Positions 15,485 through 29,100 are shown, counted from the first letter of the stretch. The stretch: 64,000 bases of DNA from Piscicola geometra (GCA_943735955.1 OX030967.1:7351558-7415557); one strand, 5' to 3'. Notes: generated by a model from the sequence alone, not told the origin. Translations and numbers: made by a program.

Positions 15485-18400
15485 GCTTGGGAGGAATTCG
15501 CAAATATAAACTTCGAAGAAGTTCAGCCACCGCAAGCAGCTCCCATCGAAATAGCTTTTGTGACTGGGCATCATGGCGACAGCGATCCTTTTGTCGACTA
15601 CAGAATAGTTTACGGACATGCATTTTTCCCTGGTCCTGGAATCCAAGGTGACGCCCACTTCAATGATGTTACCGCGTGGACTCTGGAGCCTGCGAAGGGT
15701 CGGTTAAATGGTGGTTTGTGGGCCTCACAGGTGGGTTATATGGTGGTTTGTGGAGCTCATAGGTGGTTAAATGGTGGTTTGTGGGCCTCACAGGGGGGTT
15801 ATATGGTGGTTTGTGGAGCTCACAGGTGGTTAAATGGTGGTTTGTGGGCTTTACAGGTAAAGCATGATTATTGCGCAATAATCAAAAGTCCAATTTTATA
15901 AACAGTGAATTTTCTTCCAAACAAGCTTCCATTAACATTACATAAAATGAAATAATATTGGCCAAATATCAGTGAAATAAAAGCATCATATTAAACTAGC
16001 GAAATAAAAAGAAAAAAAATATATTTATATGAATCTAGCATTAGAGCCGCAAGCACCACACAGACGTGAATTTTTACTTTGTGGCACTGCACGAGCTTGG
16101 GCACAGCATTGGACTGCGACACACGGACGATGAAAAGGCCATCATGTTTGCAGCCTACGAAGGCAAAAAAGATGTTCAGCTCCAGCCAGATGATATCAGA
16201 GGAATTGTAGCTTTGTATGGTGTGTGTTGGGTGATCATGGGTTGAAATGATTTGAGAGATATTAAACGATTTTTGAGATGAATAAATATTTAGAAAAAAA
16301 AACTGGAAAGCATAGGGGGTTTAGATATTTTTTAAATAAATTCTATTTGAAATAAATTTTTAGTTTGTAAAAGATTTTTAGGAAGATAATAAAAAAGTAA
16401 AATTCATTAAGAAACTAATATTTTTCACCTAAATTAAATCATCATTCTCCAAATCTAACTTCATTCCAATTTATTTCATTTTGCTTTCAGGACCACGAGT
16501 TCCAAACGAAAACAAGACAGACACAAAAACCTCGTCAAGAGAAGAGTTTGAAAATGTAAATGAAATTTGTAAACTCACCAAAGTGGACGCCATCTGCTCT
16601 GTTGGGAATGCCATCTTGATCTTTTTCGGTCGGTGGTTTGGGAGGGATGAGCGATTGTTTTGGTGGTGTTTTTATTGGTTGGTGTGTTGCGCAGTTTGGA
16701 CTTTGTTGAAAACCACACAATACATTCAAGCCTACAAAAGAATAGCTATCTAAGCCCTTGCAAATCCTAACAAACAACCAGATTCCAAATTCTTTATCGT
16801 AGACGGAATTGCTGATAACATCAAAAATGTTCGTGTTTACAACTTTAAAACTTCCTTATCAAGCCTCACCACTGATTCGGTCGACTTTGCCATTGTTGAA
16901 AAACCTAGCCAAGATAAAAGCTTTGTAAGACTGCATTCGGTTGGTTGTGCTTGTGTGTGTATAAAGTTTAAACACTTAACGAAACTTCTACACCATTAAA
17001 AATTTCTCACTCCACCGAAACATCTCTCTTCTGCAGCAAGGGCAAGTCTGGAAGTACCAATTCATAGAAGGATTCGGAATTTGTAACGCATCCTTGCAAC
17101 TAGGCTACCCTAAAAATGAAACGGAAGAGATCACAGACATTCCGAGTGGAATCAGTGCGGCCTTTACGTGGAAGAAAAATGGAAAAGAATATTTTTTAAA
17201 GGTTAGGCTTTCTCTATTAACAAAGTGTAAAACTAATACAAGGTATTGAAATGAGAAAAAGGTTTGTTATTATAAACTCGAATATTTAATAAATTTCTTT
17301 TGAATCTGAATCTCATTAAGGCAGTGTTTCCCAACCTTTTTCAGTGTTGGCCTTCCTAAAAAAGTCCTAATGGTAACTTGGCCTCTCCAAATCCCGTCGT
17401 CAATAATTGAGAAAAAAATCAATTTGTTATAACAATTTTTATTCAGAAAGATTTAATTAAAATTAGCATTGTTCATAATAATGTTTATGTAAGGTTTTTT
17501 AATTTATAAAATGTTATTAATAATAATAATTTTCGTTTTTGTATGAAATAAAGAAATAAAAATAATTATTATAGTAATGTTATTAAAAGGAAAGCAAAGA
17601 GTAGCATGGAGTAATTATTATGAGTGATAAGCTAAATTAAAATAATGAGTTTTCAGTTTAGCTTTGAAAGTCGAAAATTGGTTGATGTTGCAAAGTGCAG
17701 GTGGAAGGGCATTCCAAGTTGTTGGAGCTGCGTGGCGGAATGCTCTTTTTGAGATGTTGTTTGTAGTGGATTCTTGGTTGAAGAGAAGAGATGAAGATGA
17801 ACGCAGTTGTTTGTTTGATGTTTTGTTAGTTATGAGTTTGCTGAGATATGACGGTATTGAGGTTTGAAGAATTTTGAATGTGGTGATGGCTATTTTAAAG
17901 GATATTCGAAAGTCTATAGGAAGCCAGTGGAGTTTTATAAGATTATCATTTGATGACTGAACAAGGTGATGGCCAGGGTAATCACAATTGAGTGTTATTG
18001 AAGCTTAATGAGATGATTGTTGCTGTTTTCCATCACAGAGAAGATGAAATCGAGGTTCTGTATTAGAAAGAGATACCCTCATATCATTCGAGGCATCCAA
18101 TCTATTTCTATCTTTAGTCTTGATAGATACTAATGTAGAAAACCCTTTTTTACATAAGTAGGTGGTCGAAAATGGAATCAGAGCTGCCATGGCTTTTTAA
18201 AATAAATTTGGGTATATTTCTTTCAGACTGCACCAAAGCTTTGCCAATCTTTTGGAATTGAATTCAGCTTTTACCAGCTCTTTTGATCGAAGATCAATTA
18301 AATCTTTCTTTATTTTTTCTTCATCAGCAACACTATCCAAGCCAATAATGAACGGATTTCGTATCCAAAGATTATTTTCTAAATTTTTAGTATCAAAATA

Positions 18401-20888
18401 ACGCTCAAATGATAGTTGGAGAGTTGTGATATGTTGTATAATTTCTTTTTTTATTTCAACAAGCATTGATTTGTTTCCACTGCTACTTATAACATCAGCT
18501 AGGTATGGAACATTTGCAAGGTTTTCAGCTTCTACTCTTCTTTTGTACAATGAAAGCTTATTTAAAAATCCTACTAATTTTTCATTGGCTTCGATTATTG
18601 TCATTTCTGATCCTTGCAAACAAAGATTGAATTCATTTAGGAGCGTGAACAGATCAGCTAAATATGCCATATTAACTATGAAATCAGTCTTCTCAAAGTC
18701 ACCTGCTAACGTTTTTTCTTTTTCTTGCCAAAATGAAGACACCTCATCTTTCAGGTCCATTAGTCTTGAAAATACCTTTCCTTTGCTTAACCACCTGACT
18801 TCTGTGTAATATAGCAAGACATCGTATTCAGAACCAAGTTCTTGGCATAAAACTTTGAATAAATGATGGTTTACTGCTCTTGATCGTATAAAATTGACTA
18901 TTTTGATCGCTGTAGACATGACAGACTGAAGCTTTGCTGGTAATGTCTTCACAGCTAGAGCATGGCGATGGAGCATGCATTGAGTTACAAGTGTCTGTGG
19001 AGAATTAACTTTGATTAAGGCAGCCAATCCAGATTTGTTACCCAACATACTTGGTGCTCCATCAGTACAGACTGAATGTAATTTTGTCAACCAACTAAAT
19101 TCATTTCTTTCAAAGAAAGTTGCAATCATTTGAAAAACATCTGCAGCTTTACTAGTTGTATGAAGTGGTTGGCAAAATAAAAATTCTTCTTTAACTTTAA
19201 AAGTACATACATAACGAACAATGTTCGTGTATGTTCGTTACGAACATACCCTAAAAGCTGGCAACACATTGATACATCTGTGGTTTCATCAAGTTGCATA
19301 CCAAAATTAAAAGGACTACTTTTCAGTTCTGACATAACTTGGTCCAAGATATCATTTGAAAGATCTGCTATTCTGGAACAAATAACATTATTAGAAAGTG
19401 GAATTTCTTCAACCTGTTTTCTTTCTTTTTTTCCAAGAATTAACTCCACCATTTCAAGTGCACAGGGTTTTATTAAGGTTTGTCCAATTAAATGTGTTTT
19501 TCTTTTTTTGGCAATCAAATAGGCAACTTTGTAAGAAGCCTCAAGAAGTGGCTTCTTTGGTTGAGCAAATCCAACATTTTTTAATGTTCCAGTGGCTTGA
19601 AATCTAGCTCGCTTCAGTTTGAAGGTATCCATGTTGTCGTTGACATTTCCAGGATGTTTGGTTTTTAAGTGGTGGCGTAACTTTGCTAGTCTCATTCTAT
19701 CATTACAATATACTGCTCCGCATAAGAAACATTGTGGCTTTTCAGTGCCATCTTTTTCAGTAATAGTCGTGAATCCAAACGCAACGTAGGTTTCGTCATA
19801 GCAACGTTTTTTCAACATTATTGAAAACTGAAAATGATAAAAAAACACACATTTCAAAAAGAACTGAAATAATTAAAAAAATCACAAATATAAATTACCA
19901 GTTATTTTAGAAACAGCAGACCAAATTTTTTAGTTAATTTATTCAATTAATTGTCTTATTTTATTACTTTTATTGAAAAAGAAATTCATGCAGGATATCT
20001 CAAAAAACTCGACAGAAAGAAAATGAGGGATTTATGAAAACAGAAATGTGCAAATCATTATTCAAATAAATACAATATGGAAAGCCGTTACGCAAAAACA
20101 ATTTTCATATAGTATTCAAAAAATCGTTTTTAGCATGATTAAAATTTTGTGATTTAACAAAACTTTATAAAATTATATAAATTTATAAAATACATGTAAA
20201 TAGAACACCTTAGTTGGCCTCCCCTAAAAGATCATTTGGCCTCCCTAAGGGAGGCCGGCCCCACCGGTTGGGAAACCCTGCATTAAGGTATCATTACAAC
20301 TTGCTCAAAAACTGAAGAAACCAAAATTTCAAAAAAGCTTTGAATTGTACATTTCTTAATAATCTCATCCCACTCCCCAGAAAACAAATACTACCGCAAG
20401 CAGGGTTACTTCTCGTGGATGGATGAGGGGTATCCCAAAGAAGTGAGCGCATGGCGAGGTGTGCCTGACAGCATCGATGCAGTTTTCTCTTACTTTCCCA
20501 CCGACAATGAAAAAAGCGCAACTTTCTTCTTCAAAGGAAACCATGTATTCTTCTATAACGAAGCTCTGGACCAAGTGAGTAGTGGCCCAAAAACTGTTGA
20601 AATATTTTAACTTTTTTGAAAACCTTTTAATTTATATTTTTCATCATTTTTTAAAATCTATTTTCTTTTACTGGATTTTGTTGTGATTTATTATTATTTT
20701 AACTCCAATGTACCACCCAGGTTGACATTCGCTTTCCAAGAAATCTCAAATCCTTCTTAGGCTGCGAGGTCTCTCCAGCTGTTGAAAGACTACAAGAAGT
20801 TAGAAATTCTCAGACAAGCGTGCAGCTGCACTGGAATCTTGGCGCTGTCAGCTTCAGCGTCTTTATGGCCTTGACCTTTGTGGCTTGA
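15485..20888 (+). CDS. MMP copy 1: matrix metalloproteinase, catalytic plus hemopexin domains, 5'-truncated
   Basis: Zinc endopeptidase. Exons: 15485-15730 (or to 15856), 16045-16219, 16491-16628, 16782-16924, 17037-17201, 20381-20574, 20721-20888 (TGA). Exon 1 carries VTGHHGDSDPF, YGHAFFPGPG and GDAHFND (structural Zn/Ca sites). Exon 2 carries zinc site HELGHSIGLRH and Met-turn IMF. Exons 3-7 form a four-bladed hemopexin domain closed by Cys residues in EICK and FLGC. It ends in a ~20-residue hydrophobic tail with no cytoplasmic part, which suggests a GPI anchor (inference). Exon 5 ends out of phase with exon 6; one more T in its T6 run would restore frame and a YFFK motif. Propeptide and signal exons are missing. 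Confidence 0.75.
15699..15856 (+). repeat. Minisatellite of ~63-bp units at the end of MMP exon 1
   Basis: Two and a half units containing GGTTAAATGGTGGTTTGTGG and GGAGCTCACAGG. 63 is a multiple of three and the MMP frame stays open through all units. Several half-units end in CAG|GT or TAG|GT, so several alternative phase-0 donors exist (15730, 15856). The region may be exonic, intronic or variably spliced. MMP copy 2 has an expanded version. Confidence 0.8.
17322..20280 (-). mobile_element. hAT-family DNA transposon, copy 1, in an MMP intron
   Basis: A 2959-bp element with imperfect terminal inverted repeats (CAGTGTTTCCCAACC at the left; reverse complement CAGGGTTTCCCAACC at the right) and a perfect 8-bp target duplication CATTAAGG (17314-17321 and 20281-20288). 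Size, 8-bp duplication and CAG-type ends are standard for hAT. It lies in the intron between MMP exons 5 and 6, with its transposase on the opposite strand. The transposase is broken, so it could move only if supplied in trans. Confidence 0.95.
18005..19857 (-). pseudogene. hAT transposase (ZBED5-like), inactivated
   Basis: Three consecutive pieces of one reading frame. 19126-19857 carries an N-terminal BED zinc finger (CFLCGAVYC ... HHLKTKH) and LDETTDVS. 18197-19129 carries the catalytic core region (CTDGAPSMLG, LHRHALAVKTLP, VRWLSKGKVF). 18005-18190 carries the C-terminal dimerisation region (FSTTYLCKKGFSTL, LSNTEPRF). A 26-nt insertion near 19213-19249 frameshifts it, and the in-frame codon TAA at 18197-18199 separates core and C-terminus. 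The second copy has the same lesions, so it was dead before the duplication. Confidence 0.9.
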
Positions 20889-20986
20889 TGTGGAGTGGTC
20901 AAAATGGAGTTTGCTTGTTTTTAGGGGTTTATCTATTTTTCGAGAAGTTGGTTATTTGAAGGTAAATTGACAAGATTTTTTCAAAT

Positions 20987-21178
20987 CAGATGTTTAAGAT
21001 TATTTCGGATGAGATGTTTAAGATTATTTCGGATGAGATGTTTAAGATTATTTCGGATGAGATGTTTAAGATTATTTCGGATGAGATGTTTAAGATTATT
21101 TCGGATGAGATGTTTAAGATTATTTCGGATGAGATGTTTAAGATTATTTCGGATGAGATGTTTAAGATTATTTCTATT
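20987..21178. repeat. 24-bp tandem repeat downstream of MMP copy 1
   Basis: Eight copies of a 24-bp unit (GATGAGATGTTTAAGATTAT TTCG). MMP copy 2 has a single degenerate unit near 50363, so the array expanded here after the duplication. The open frames (MFKIISDE repeats) have no gene context. Confidence 0.9.
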
Positions 21179-21631
21179 GAAGCAAGAAAGTACAAAAAAA
21201 CTGCAAAAAGAAAACTAACGGGAAAGCAATCAAGAATCTGAACACAAAGTCTTGGACACATTCGAAGCATTCTCATCCGAACAAAATAATTTTTTTTATA
21301 AACGAAAACTATCATTCAATTCTAATTTTTGAACATTTAAAAAAAATGTTCAGTTTGCTTATATAAAAAAGTGTTTTTAAGTTTTAGATTTTAAACGGTA
21401 TTATTATAAATTATTGAATTATTACTGGTTTATGAGATAAATAGCTAAAAATAATTATTTTCGAACTGGTATCTTCAAAAATACGATTTTATATAAACTA
21501 TTTTCTGAAACGAGAGTGTTCACATCAAATATAATTGTAAAAAATACTTTTATTGGTTTACTAATACTTGTATCACCAAATCCAAAAAAAGTAAAGCGAA
21601 TAGCCCTTGGTAAGATTTGGGTTAATTTTGT

Positions 21632-22768
21632 CTAATTAGAGACGCAAGACCCACAGCACTCCATCCTTTTAGTCTGGCAGTACTTTGGATGACACCATTC
21701 GAAGCGGTTCCCGTAACGGCAAGCTGTTAGTAGAAAAATACTTTTAGTTTTCTTTCTTTTTGAGATTTTTATAAATAAGAATAAACCAATTCGAAGAAAT
21801 TACGAAGCCTTATTTTGTTTTCAGTTCTGCTTTCCCAAGTGGAACTCCACGATTTGGTTCTCGAGCTGTACTTCTCAGAACAGCAATCGGAACTTTTAGC
21901 ACCCCGTTTAGAAGAGTGTACTTTTTTAAGAGAGGATGCTAAGAGTTTACATTGAAGAAACAGAAAAATTCTGTTAAAATATTTCACAAAGAACCCTACA
22001 GTAAAAGGAAGAAAGAGGTAACTTACCCTGGGTCATTAGTTAACAACATTTTTTATTATTTTTCATTATCTGACATATATAATAAAAAATTATATTCCAA
22101 TTCAAAACATTTCATATCTATACAAAAATACAACTTGTTTTATTGAAATAGTTCATTGTAATAGAGCAATACTTTTGATGACGTAGAACAAGAAAAAGGA
22201 GGGTAAGAAGGGATTATATTTACAGATTCAGCACACAAAATAGATGAATAATCATTTATTCATATTTAATTTACTTGAAACATTATTCAATTTGTCAGCC
22301 AGTAAAATTAATCCAATTTAAAATTTCATATCGTCTATTAATTAATATAAATTCTAATATTTCAAAAATACTCCTCACCTCCATTCTGGGAGTTTCTCAG
22401 TCGCTCACAAGTGGCAGCGCAAGTCTGGGCGGTCTTGCTGTTGTAGCAAGAACCCGCGAACATTGTTGGACACCAGGCAGCCTTGTCATAAGGAGCATCT
22501 GTCGTAGAAATTTTAATATAAGGCATGAAAAAAAATGTCCACAAACTTTTAATTTTAATTAACTACTACAGATAAATGAGTGATGCTTTAGTTTCAACGA
22601 GAAATTTGAAAAGGTTTGAGAGTAATGCTTTGATTGTAGACGGATTTACCAGAATTGAATGCCTTCTGCATGTTTGGCAGCACTGAAAGGATGTTGTTTC
22701 AACCCTGCACTGCTGAATTCCCTTCACGTGTGAGGGACACCTGCCCACTCGGTCCCCGTACTCACAGC
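21632..22768 (-). pseudogene. Gene E1: Cys-module gene convergent with MMP copy 1, frameshifted
   Basis: Exons on the - strand: 22768-22650 (b type: GCEYGDRVGRCPSHVKG, QCCQTC), 22498-22379 (a type: WCPTMFAGSCYNSKTAQTC) and the terminal exon 21723-21632 (ACRYGNRFEWC ... MECCGSCVSN, stop TAG). Against its duplicate E2, the b exon has lost 10 bp just after QCCQTCR, so the next exon is read out of phase and reaches a stop. A conserved Trp before the second Cys is Arg here. Upstream lie only a b-exon stub (22979-22997) and an a-exon stub (23259-23298). No signal-peptide exon is visible. Confidence 0.68.
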
Positions 22769-22978
22769 CTAGTCGTTTAAGATTGTAATGATTAAACTAA
22801 TTAATTAGAAAGTTAAAAATGCCTATATTCTGCGATACGTTACGCATTCATTTAGGAAATTAAAAAAATTTATTAAAATATATAAGCCTCAATATTCTGT
22901 CAACCTAACCAGTGAATTATTTAAAATATTACAGTCTGTCACAAACAAATCCAATTGAAAATTTCATATTGTCTAATA

Positions 22979-24004
<1,026 letters not shown>

Positions 24005-24248
24005 CAATTTCTTTCCTCATTTTTGGTTATTAATTATTTCAACAAATCTACAAGAAATTAACTTTCTTTGATCAAATGCAATTCTTAAAACTAGGGATAC
24101 CTTTTTACAAAATGTATTCAACTATTTTCTGTAACGCAAAACATGAAATAGTCTTTTTTCAATTCAATTGCGTTACATTTTTTTATTGCATTAAATTATT
24201 TATTGCGTTAGTTTTAAACGGCGTTAATCTATTAATACGTTAATCGAA

Positions 24249-24800
24249 TGTCTTTGTGGCCTTGACCGATGTGGCTTGATGTGGAATGGTCAAAATGGAG
24301 TTTGCTTGTTTTTGGAGAAAGGGGTGGTTTTAATCTTTTTTTTCCGAAGTTGGAAAAGCTTTTTAGAAGGTAAGATTACTTCAAATGGTTGTTTAAGAAT
24401 ATTTTTATTGCTCCTATTTATTCTTTTTTTTTATTGATGCAACAAAATATAAAAAATTCCTATATGAAAATCTGCAAAAAGAAAACTAGAATAAACGTAT
24501 TGAGAGTTTGAACTTAAACACAAAGTCTTAGACACATTCTAAACTTCTTCTTTCAAACACATTAAATTTGTTATAAACGTAAAATAGAATTCTATTTGAT
24601 TTTTAAAATTAATCAATAAAATTATTTTGCAGTTGGTATATGAAAAAAATGTTATGATTTTTTTATAGATATTTTATATTTAGTTCAATTTTAAAAGGTA
24701 TTAATATAAATTTTTGAAATATTATTTGTTTTTAAAAAATTAAGTCAAAACACATTTTTTGAAATTTTGTTTTATAACAAATAATGTCAGAAACAAAGCC
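24249..24800 (+). pseudogene. Remnant of a third MMP 3' end and downstream flank
   Basis: 24249-24330 matches the last codons and 3' flank of MMP copy 1 (20867 onward: GTGGCCTTGACC ... GTGGCTTGATGTGG), then diverges gradually to about 24800 through the same A- and T-rich 3' sequence. No other MMP exon precedes it. A Cys-module gene lies convergently just downstream, as after both complete MMP copies. Confidence 0.7.
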
Positions 24801-24893
24801 CTTACGCCAAATATAAGTTTTTTATTTTTTTCAATTGTAGATGATTAATCAAAATGTTCTTCATCTTTTTTCTTCAGTGGTCCCAAAATTATT

Positions 24894-26096
24894 TCACTTT
24901 TGTAGACCGGGTTGACCAAGATTGGATCCGGGCAAGTAGTGTCTGCATGTTAGGCAGCACTGAGAAGGTATGGTCTCTAACCTGCACTCCTGAATTCCCT
25001 TCACGTATGAGGGGCACCAGTCCACCCGGTCCCCGTACTCACAGCCTAGTCGTTTAAGATTTTAATTATTTGATATTTAAATCAATTAATTGATAAATTA
25101 AAAAGTTAAAAAGACCACTAATCTGCGAACCTTACATCTTTATGTATGAGCATCAAGCTTTTTGTAAAGTATATTAGCCAAGCCAGCATTTCGATGTTTT
25201 GCATGTTGCATAAATACTTTTTAGTAAGTGGCTTAATAGGTTATTTCAAAAATTCTGAAATTTAAAAGTTTTCATTCACAATCCGTCTCTGCACCTCGGC
25301 TTTGAAATGCTCACCTGGCAGGTTTGTTCGGTAGTGATCGCACGTGCTTGGACATGTTTGTATGTTCTGTTGGTGGTAGCAATGACCTCGATGCATGCCA
25401 GAGCACCAGGGAGCTTTGTCTCCAGAAAGAGCTGTTGTGGAAATGTCGAATGCGTCTTATAAAAAGTTTTTTTATACAGTTAACTACTGCGTATAAATGA
25501 AGTATTTTTAATTTTACTGAAAATTTTGAAAATGTTTGAGAATAATACCTCGGCTTGGATGGTACCCTGGTTGACCAGGATTGGATCCTATCAAGTAGTT
25601 TATGCATGTTAGGCAGCACTGAGAATGTATGGTCTCTGCCCTGCACTCCTGAATTCCCTTCACGTATGAAGGGCACCAGTCCACCCGGTCCCCGTACCCA
25701 CAGCCTAGTCGTTTAAGATTTTAATTAATTAATTAATTAATTTAAAGTTAAAATACCACTAATCTGCGAATCTTACGTCTTTATGTATGAGCATTAAGCT
25801 TTTTGTAAAGTATATTAGCCAAGCCAGCATTTCGATGTTTTGCATGTTGCATAAATAATTTTTAGTAAGTGGCTTAATACGTTATTTTAACAATTCTGAA
25901 AATTAAAAGTTTTCATTCACAATTCTTCTCTGCACCTCGACTTTGAAATGTTCACCTGGCAGGTTTGTTCGGTAGCGATCGCACGTACTTGGACATGTGT
26001 GTGTGTTTTGTTGGTGGTAGCAATGACCTCGATGCATGCCAGAGCACCAGGGAGCTTTGTCTCCAGCAAGAGCTGTTGTGGAAATGTCGAATGCGT
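24894..26096 (-). pseudogene. Gene D: Cys-module gene with two modules, lacking a start exon
   Basis: Exons on the - strand: 26096-25956 (a: WCSGMHRGHCYHQQNTHTC), 25704-25549 (b: GDRVDWCPSYVKGIQEC, QCCLTC), 25455-25315 (a) and 25045-24894 (b, stop TGA after NLGQPGLQK). The layout, exon sizes and terminal residues match gene C. All frames are open and phases fit, but the sequence upstream of 26136 switches directly into the last exon of gene A', so the promoter and signal-peptide exon are gone. It is either a recent 5'-truncated copy or an internal or read-through unit. Confidence 0.68.
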
Positions 26097-26129
26097 CTTA
26101 TAAAAAGTTTTTTTATACAGTTTTTAATT

Positions 26130-29100
26130 TTACTGACCTTGCGACATACTGTATATAAAAGCCCATTCGAATGCCTCTGTAGTTTGAAATAATAATAAAT
26201 TATTATACAATACGTGGCATAAACCCAAACGAGCCTCAAACAAATGTATAACTAATTAAAAGTAAAAATATCTCTTTAAAAAGTTTCAATTATAAGCCTA
26301 ACCACATTTAAATGCTGCTAACAATATTGTATGAAACCCTCAAACGTTCTAATCTTTCCAAACCAAACACTTACTCAAATTTAGGTTTTCGGAGATGATT
26401 TCCACTTTCAGAACATTCGAAAATGTGTGTGAGCCTGAGCCTCTACCTAAGGTGTTCAGCTGTCTGAGGTCGAAAACGACCAGAAGTTGCTTGATCCGCA
26501 TGTGGGGACACTCGAACAAGGCTTCTTTTTGGCTGCTGTGACCGCGTATTTGGCAATTGCTTCCCAGTCCCAAACTGCGGGGACTTTTGTCCGATTCCAT
26601 TTTGTCGTAGAACTGAGTTTTACTGAGTGGATGGCTAAGAATAAACATTTCAAATTTGTTCGCTTTCGCTGTTCCTTCTGTGGTAGTTGTTGTGGTTGTT
26701 GGTGTAGTGGTTGTTGTCGTAGTGGTTGTTGTAGTGGTTGTGTTAGTGGTTGTTGTGGTGTTTGTTTTTGTTGTGTTTGTTTTAGTATTGAATGTTTTTA
26801 TTAGAAACCGACCGAAATTCGGTTCGGTTTTGGTTTCGGCGCCGAAATTGTCAATTTTCTTAGTTTCGGCAATTTTTCGGTTTCGGCCGAATCTAATTTA
26901 CAATTTCAGCAATATTTCGGTTTCAACCGAAAATAATTTTGTAATTTCGGCTCAATTTCTGTTTCGGCCGAAATGGATCTCATATTTACCGAAAACCCGA
27001 AATTTTTATTTATTTATGTAGTTTATCTGATATATCTGTATCTTCAATCGAACTATTAAGTTCGGATTCGATTCTCTATTAGATATCTATTAGTTATCGT
27101 GGTTGATTGATTTATGGGTGTCATCAGACTAATTATTCAAATAACATATACAAGCATCTGGAACAACAATCATGTATTTGAAATTTAAGTAAATTGGAAT
27201 AGGTTCAATGATGATATTTAACAAAACTTTTTTTAAGCAACTTCTATTTTTTAAAACATTTGTTTAAAAAAATGTTATTGCCAAAAGTAAGTATCTGTAT
27301 AGCCTCAATCGTGTATAGCCTCAATCGAACTCGAATTATTGAGTTTGGGTTCGATTCTCATCTCTATTAGATATCTATTAGATGTCGTGGTTAATTGATT
27401 TATGGGTGACATAAGACTAATTGTTCGAATAACATATACAAGCATGTGGAATTCTAGATATCCATTTTTTGAAAAACACTATTATAAGTCAACAGAACGA
27501 CAAGATTTGGCTTCGATTAATTAATTCAAAAATAAATTGTGAGAATTTCGTTGAATCCTATTTGGAAGTTTTTTTTTACAAATGTCAGTCTGCCCAAAGC
27601 AAAGCCTGTCAACAACGAACATTTTTTGTTGTTGAAAAACTTTGATTTTTTGGCTTAATATATACGCTTGTATGGATTTACTTATTTAACTGGCATTGTC
27701 ATCGTTAAATACTATTTTTCATTTTTAATAAAAGTTGGCAAAAATTTCGGTTTCGGCTTCGGTTTCAGCCAAAAATCTGATTGCAATTTCGGTTTAATTT
27801 TGGTTTCGGCCAAAATGAAAATATCTGTTTAGGTCGGTCTCTAGTTTTTATGTTTTTTGTTGTGGTTGTTGTGAAAGCTGAAGTGAAAATTGTGATTAGT
27901 GATAGATTATGTGGAGTGAAAAGTTTATTTATTTATGGCATTCACTTCTCAAATCCTTTTATCAGCCAATTCATTCACAGAACAATTTCCCCTCCGCCTC
28001 TCATGCGCTCAATTACCCTTCCTACCACTCTTGAATTTATAAATAAACGCTTTATAAATTTATTTTATTGATTGATTAATTAATTTATTCATTTGTTCAA
28101 AAATGCCATTCACCGCCATTCAGAACAGCTTCCTACCGATTGAAGAGAGTTTGAGTTGCAGGGGCTTCTCAATGGGTGTTTCGAATGTGACGACTATTGC
28201 GGCGTAATTATTAGTTTGCGTGGTAAAGAATCCGACTCCTGCGTTCTCGCTGTAGCCCGTGGTTACGGTTACCGACAAGCTCCCGACTGATGATGGATGG
28301 ATGCATGGATTGATAGATTGGATGGATGGATGCATGGATGGATAAATGGGGTGGATGGAGGTATAGATGGGATGGATGGATGCATGGGTGGGATAGATGG
28401 ATGCTTGGATTGATAGATGGGATGCATGGATTGATAGATGGGGTGGATGCATGCATAGATTGTATGGATGGATGAATAGATGGGATGGATGCATGCATAG
28501 ATGAGATGGATGGATGGATGCATAGATGGGATTGTTGCATGCATAGATGGGATGCATGGATGGATGCATGGATGGATAGATGGGATGGATGGATGCATGG
28601 ATGGGATGCCTAGATGGGATGGATGAATGCATAGATGGGATTCATGGATGGATGCATGCATAGATGGGATGGATGGATACATAGATGGGATGGATGCATG
28701 GATGCATAGATGGGATGGATGGATACATAGATGGGATAGATGCATGGATGCATGGATGCACAGATGGGATGGATGTACGCATGCAGGCATGGATGAATAG
28801 ATAAAAAGAAAATATCAGAAAACGAAACAGCTTAAAACAAACGCATAATATTTTTTATACGATTCATGAATATTTTCAACATTCAATCTAAAAAAACCCC
28901 CTCAAGAACAAACCTTCTCCTTTTTCGTTTCTGTCGTCCCACAGTTCTAAGTTCCCCTTCAGCAAGGGCACACCAAAGTCGTAACTTTTGGCCGGAACGA
29001 AGTGAAGGTATCTGGCATTACTTTGACTCCTCCTGCTACAAGTATAAAGATAAATGGTCTCCTCTTTTCGTCTGTAGGCTGTGTTGAAGGCACAGATGTT

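Noticed and set aside
16481..16753. 90-residue frame with a hydrophobic tail (FYWLVCCAVWTLL)
   Set aside because: Only the first ~46 codons are MMP exon 3. The hydrophobic part is intron read-through beyond donor TTTTTCG|GTCGGT.
17664..17867. 67-residue + strand frame inside the hAT element
   Set aside because: Identical in both copies simply because of the duplication, antisense to the transposase 3' region, with no recognised domain.
21769..21987. 72-residue - strand frame between E1 exons
   Set aside because: Present in both duplicates, but the Cys pattern does not fit either module exon and no phase-compatible splice sites were convincing.
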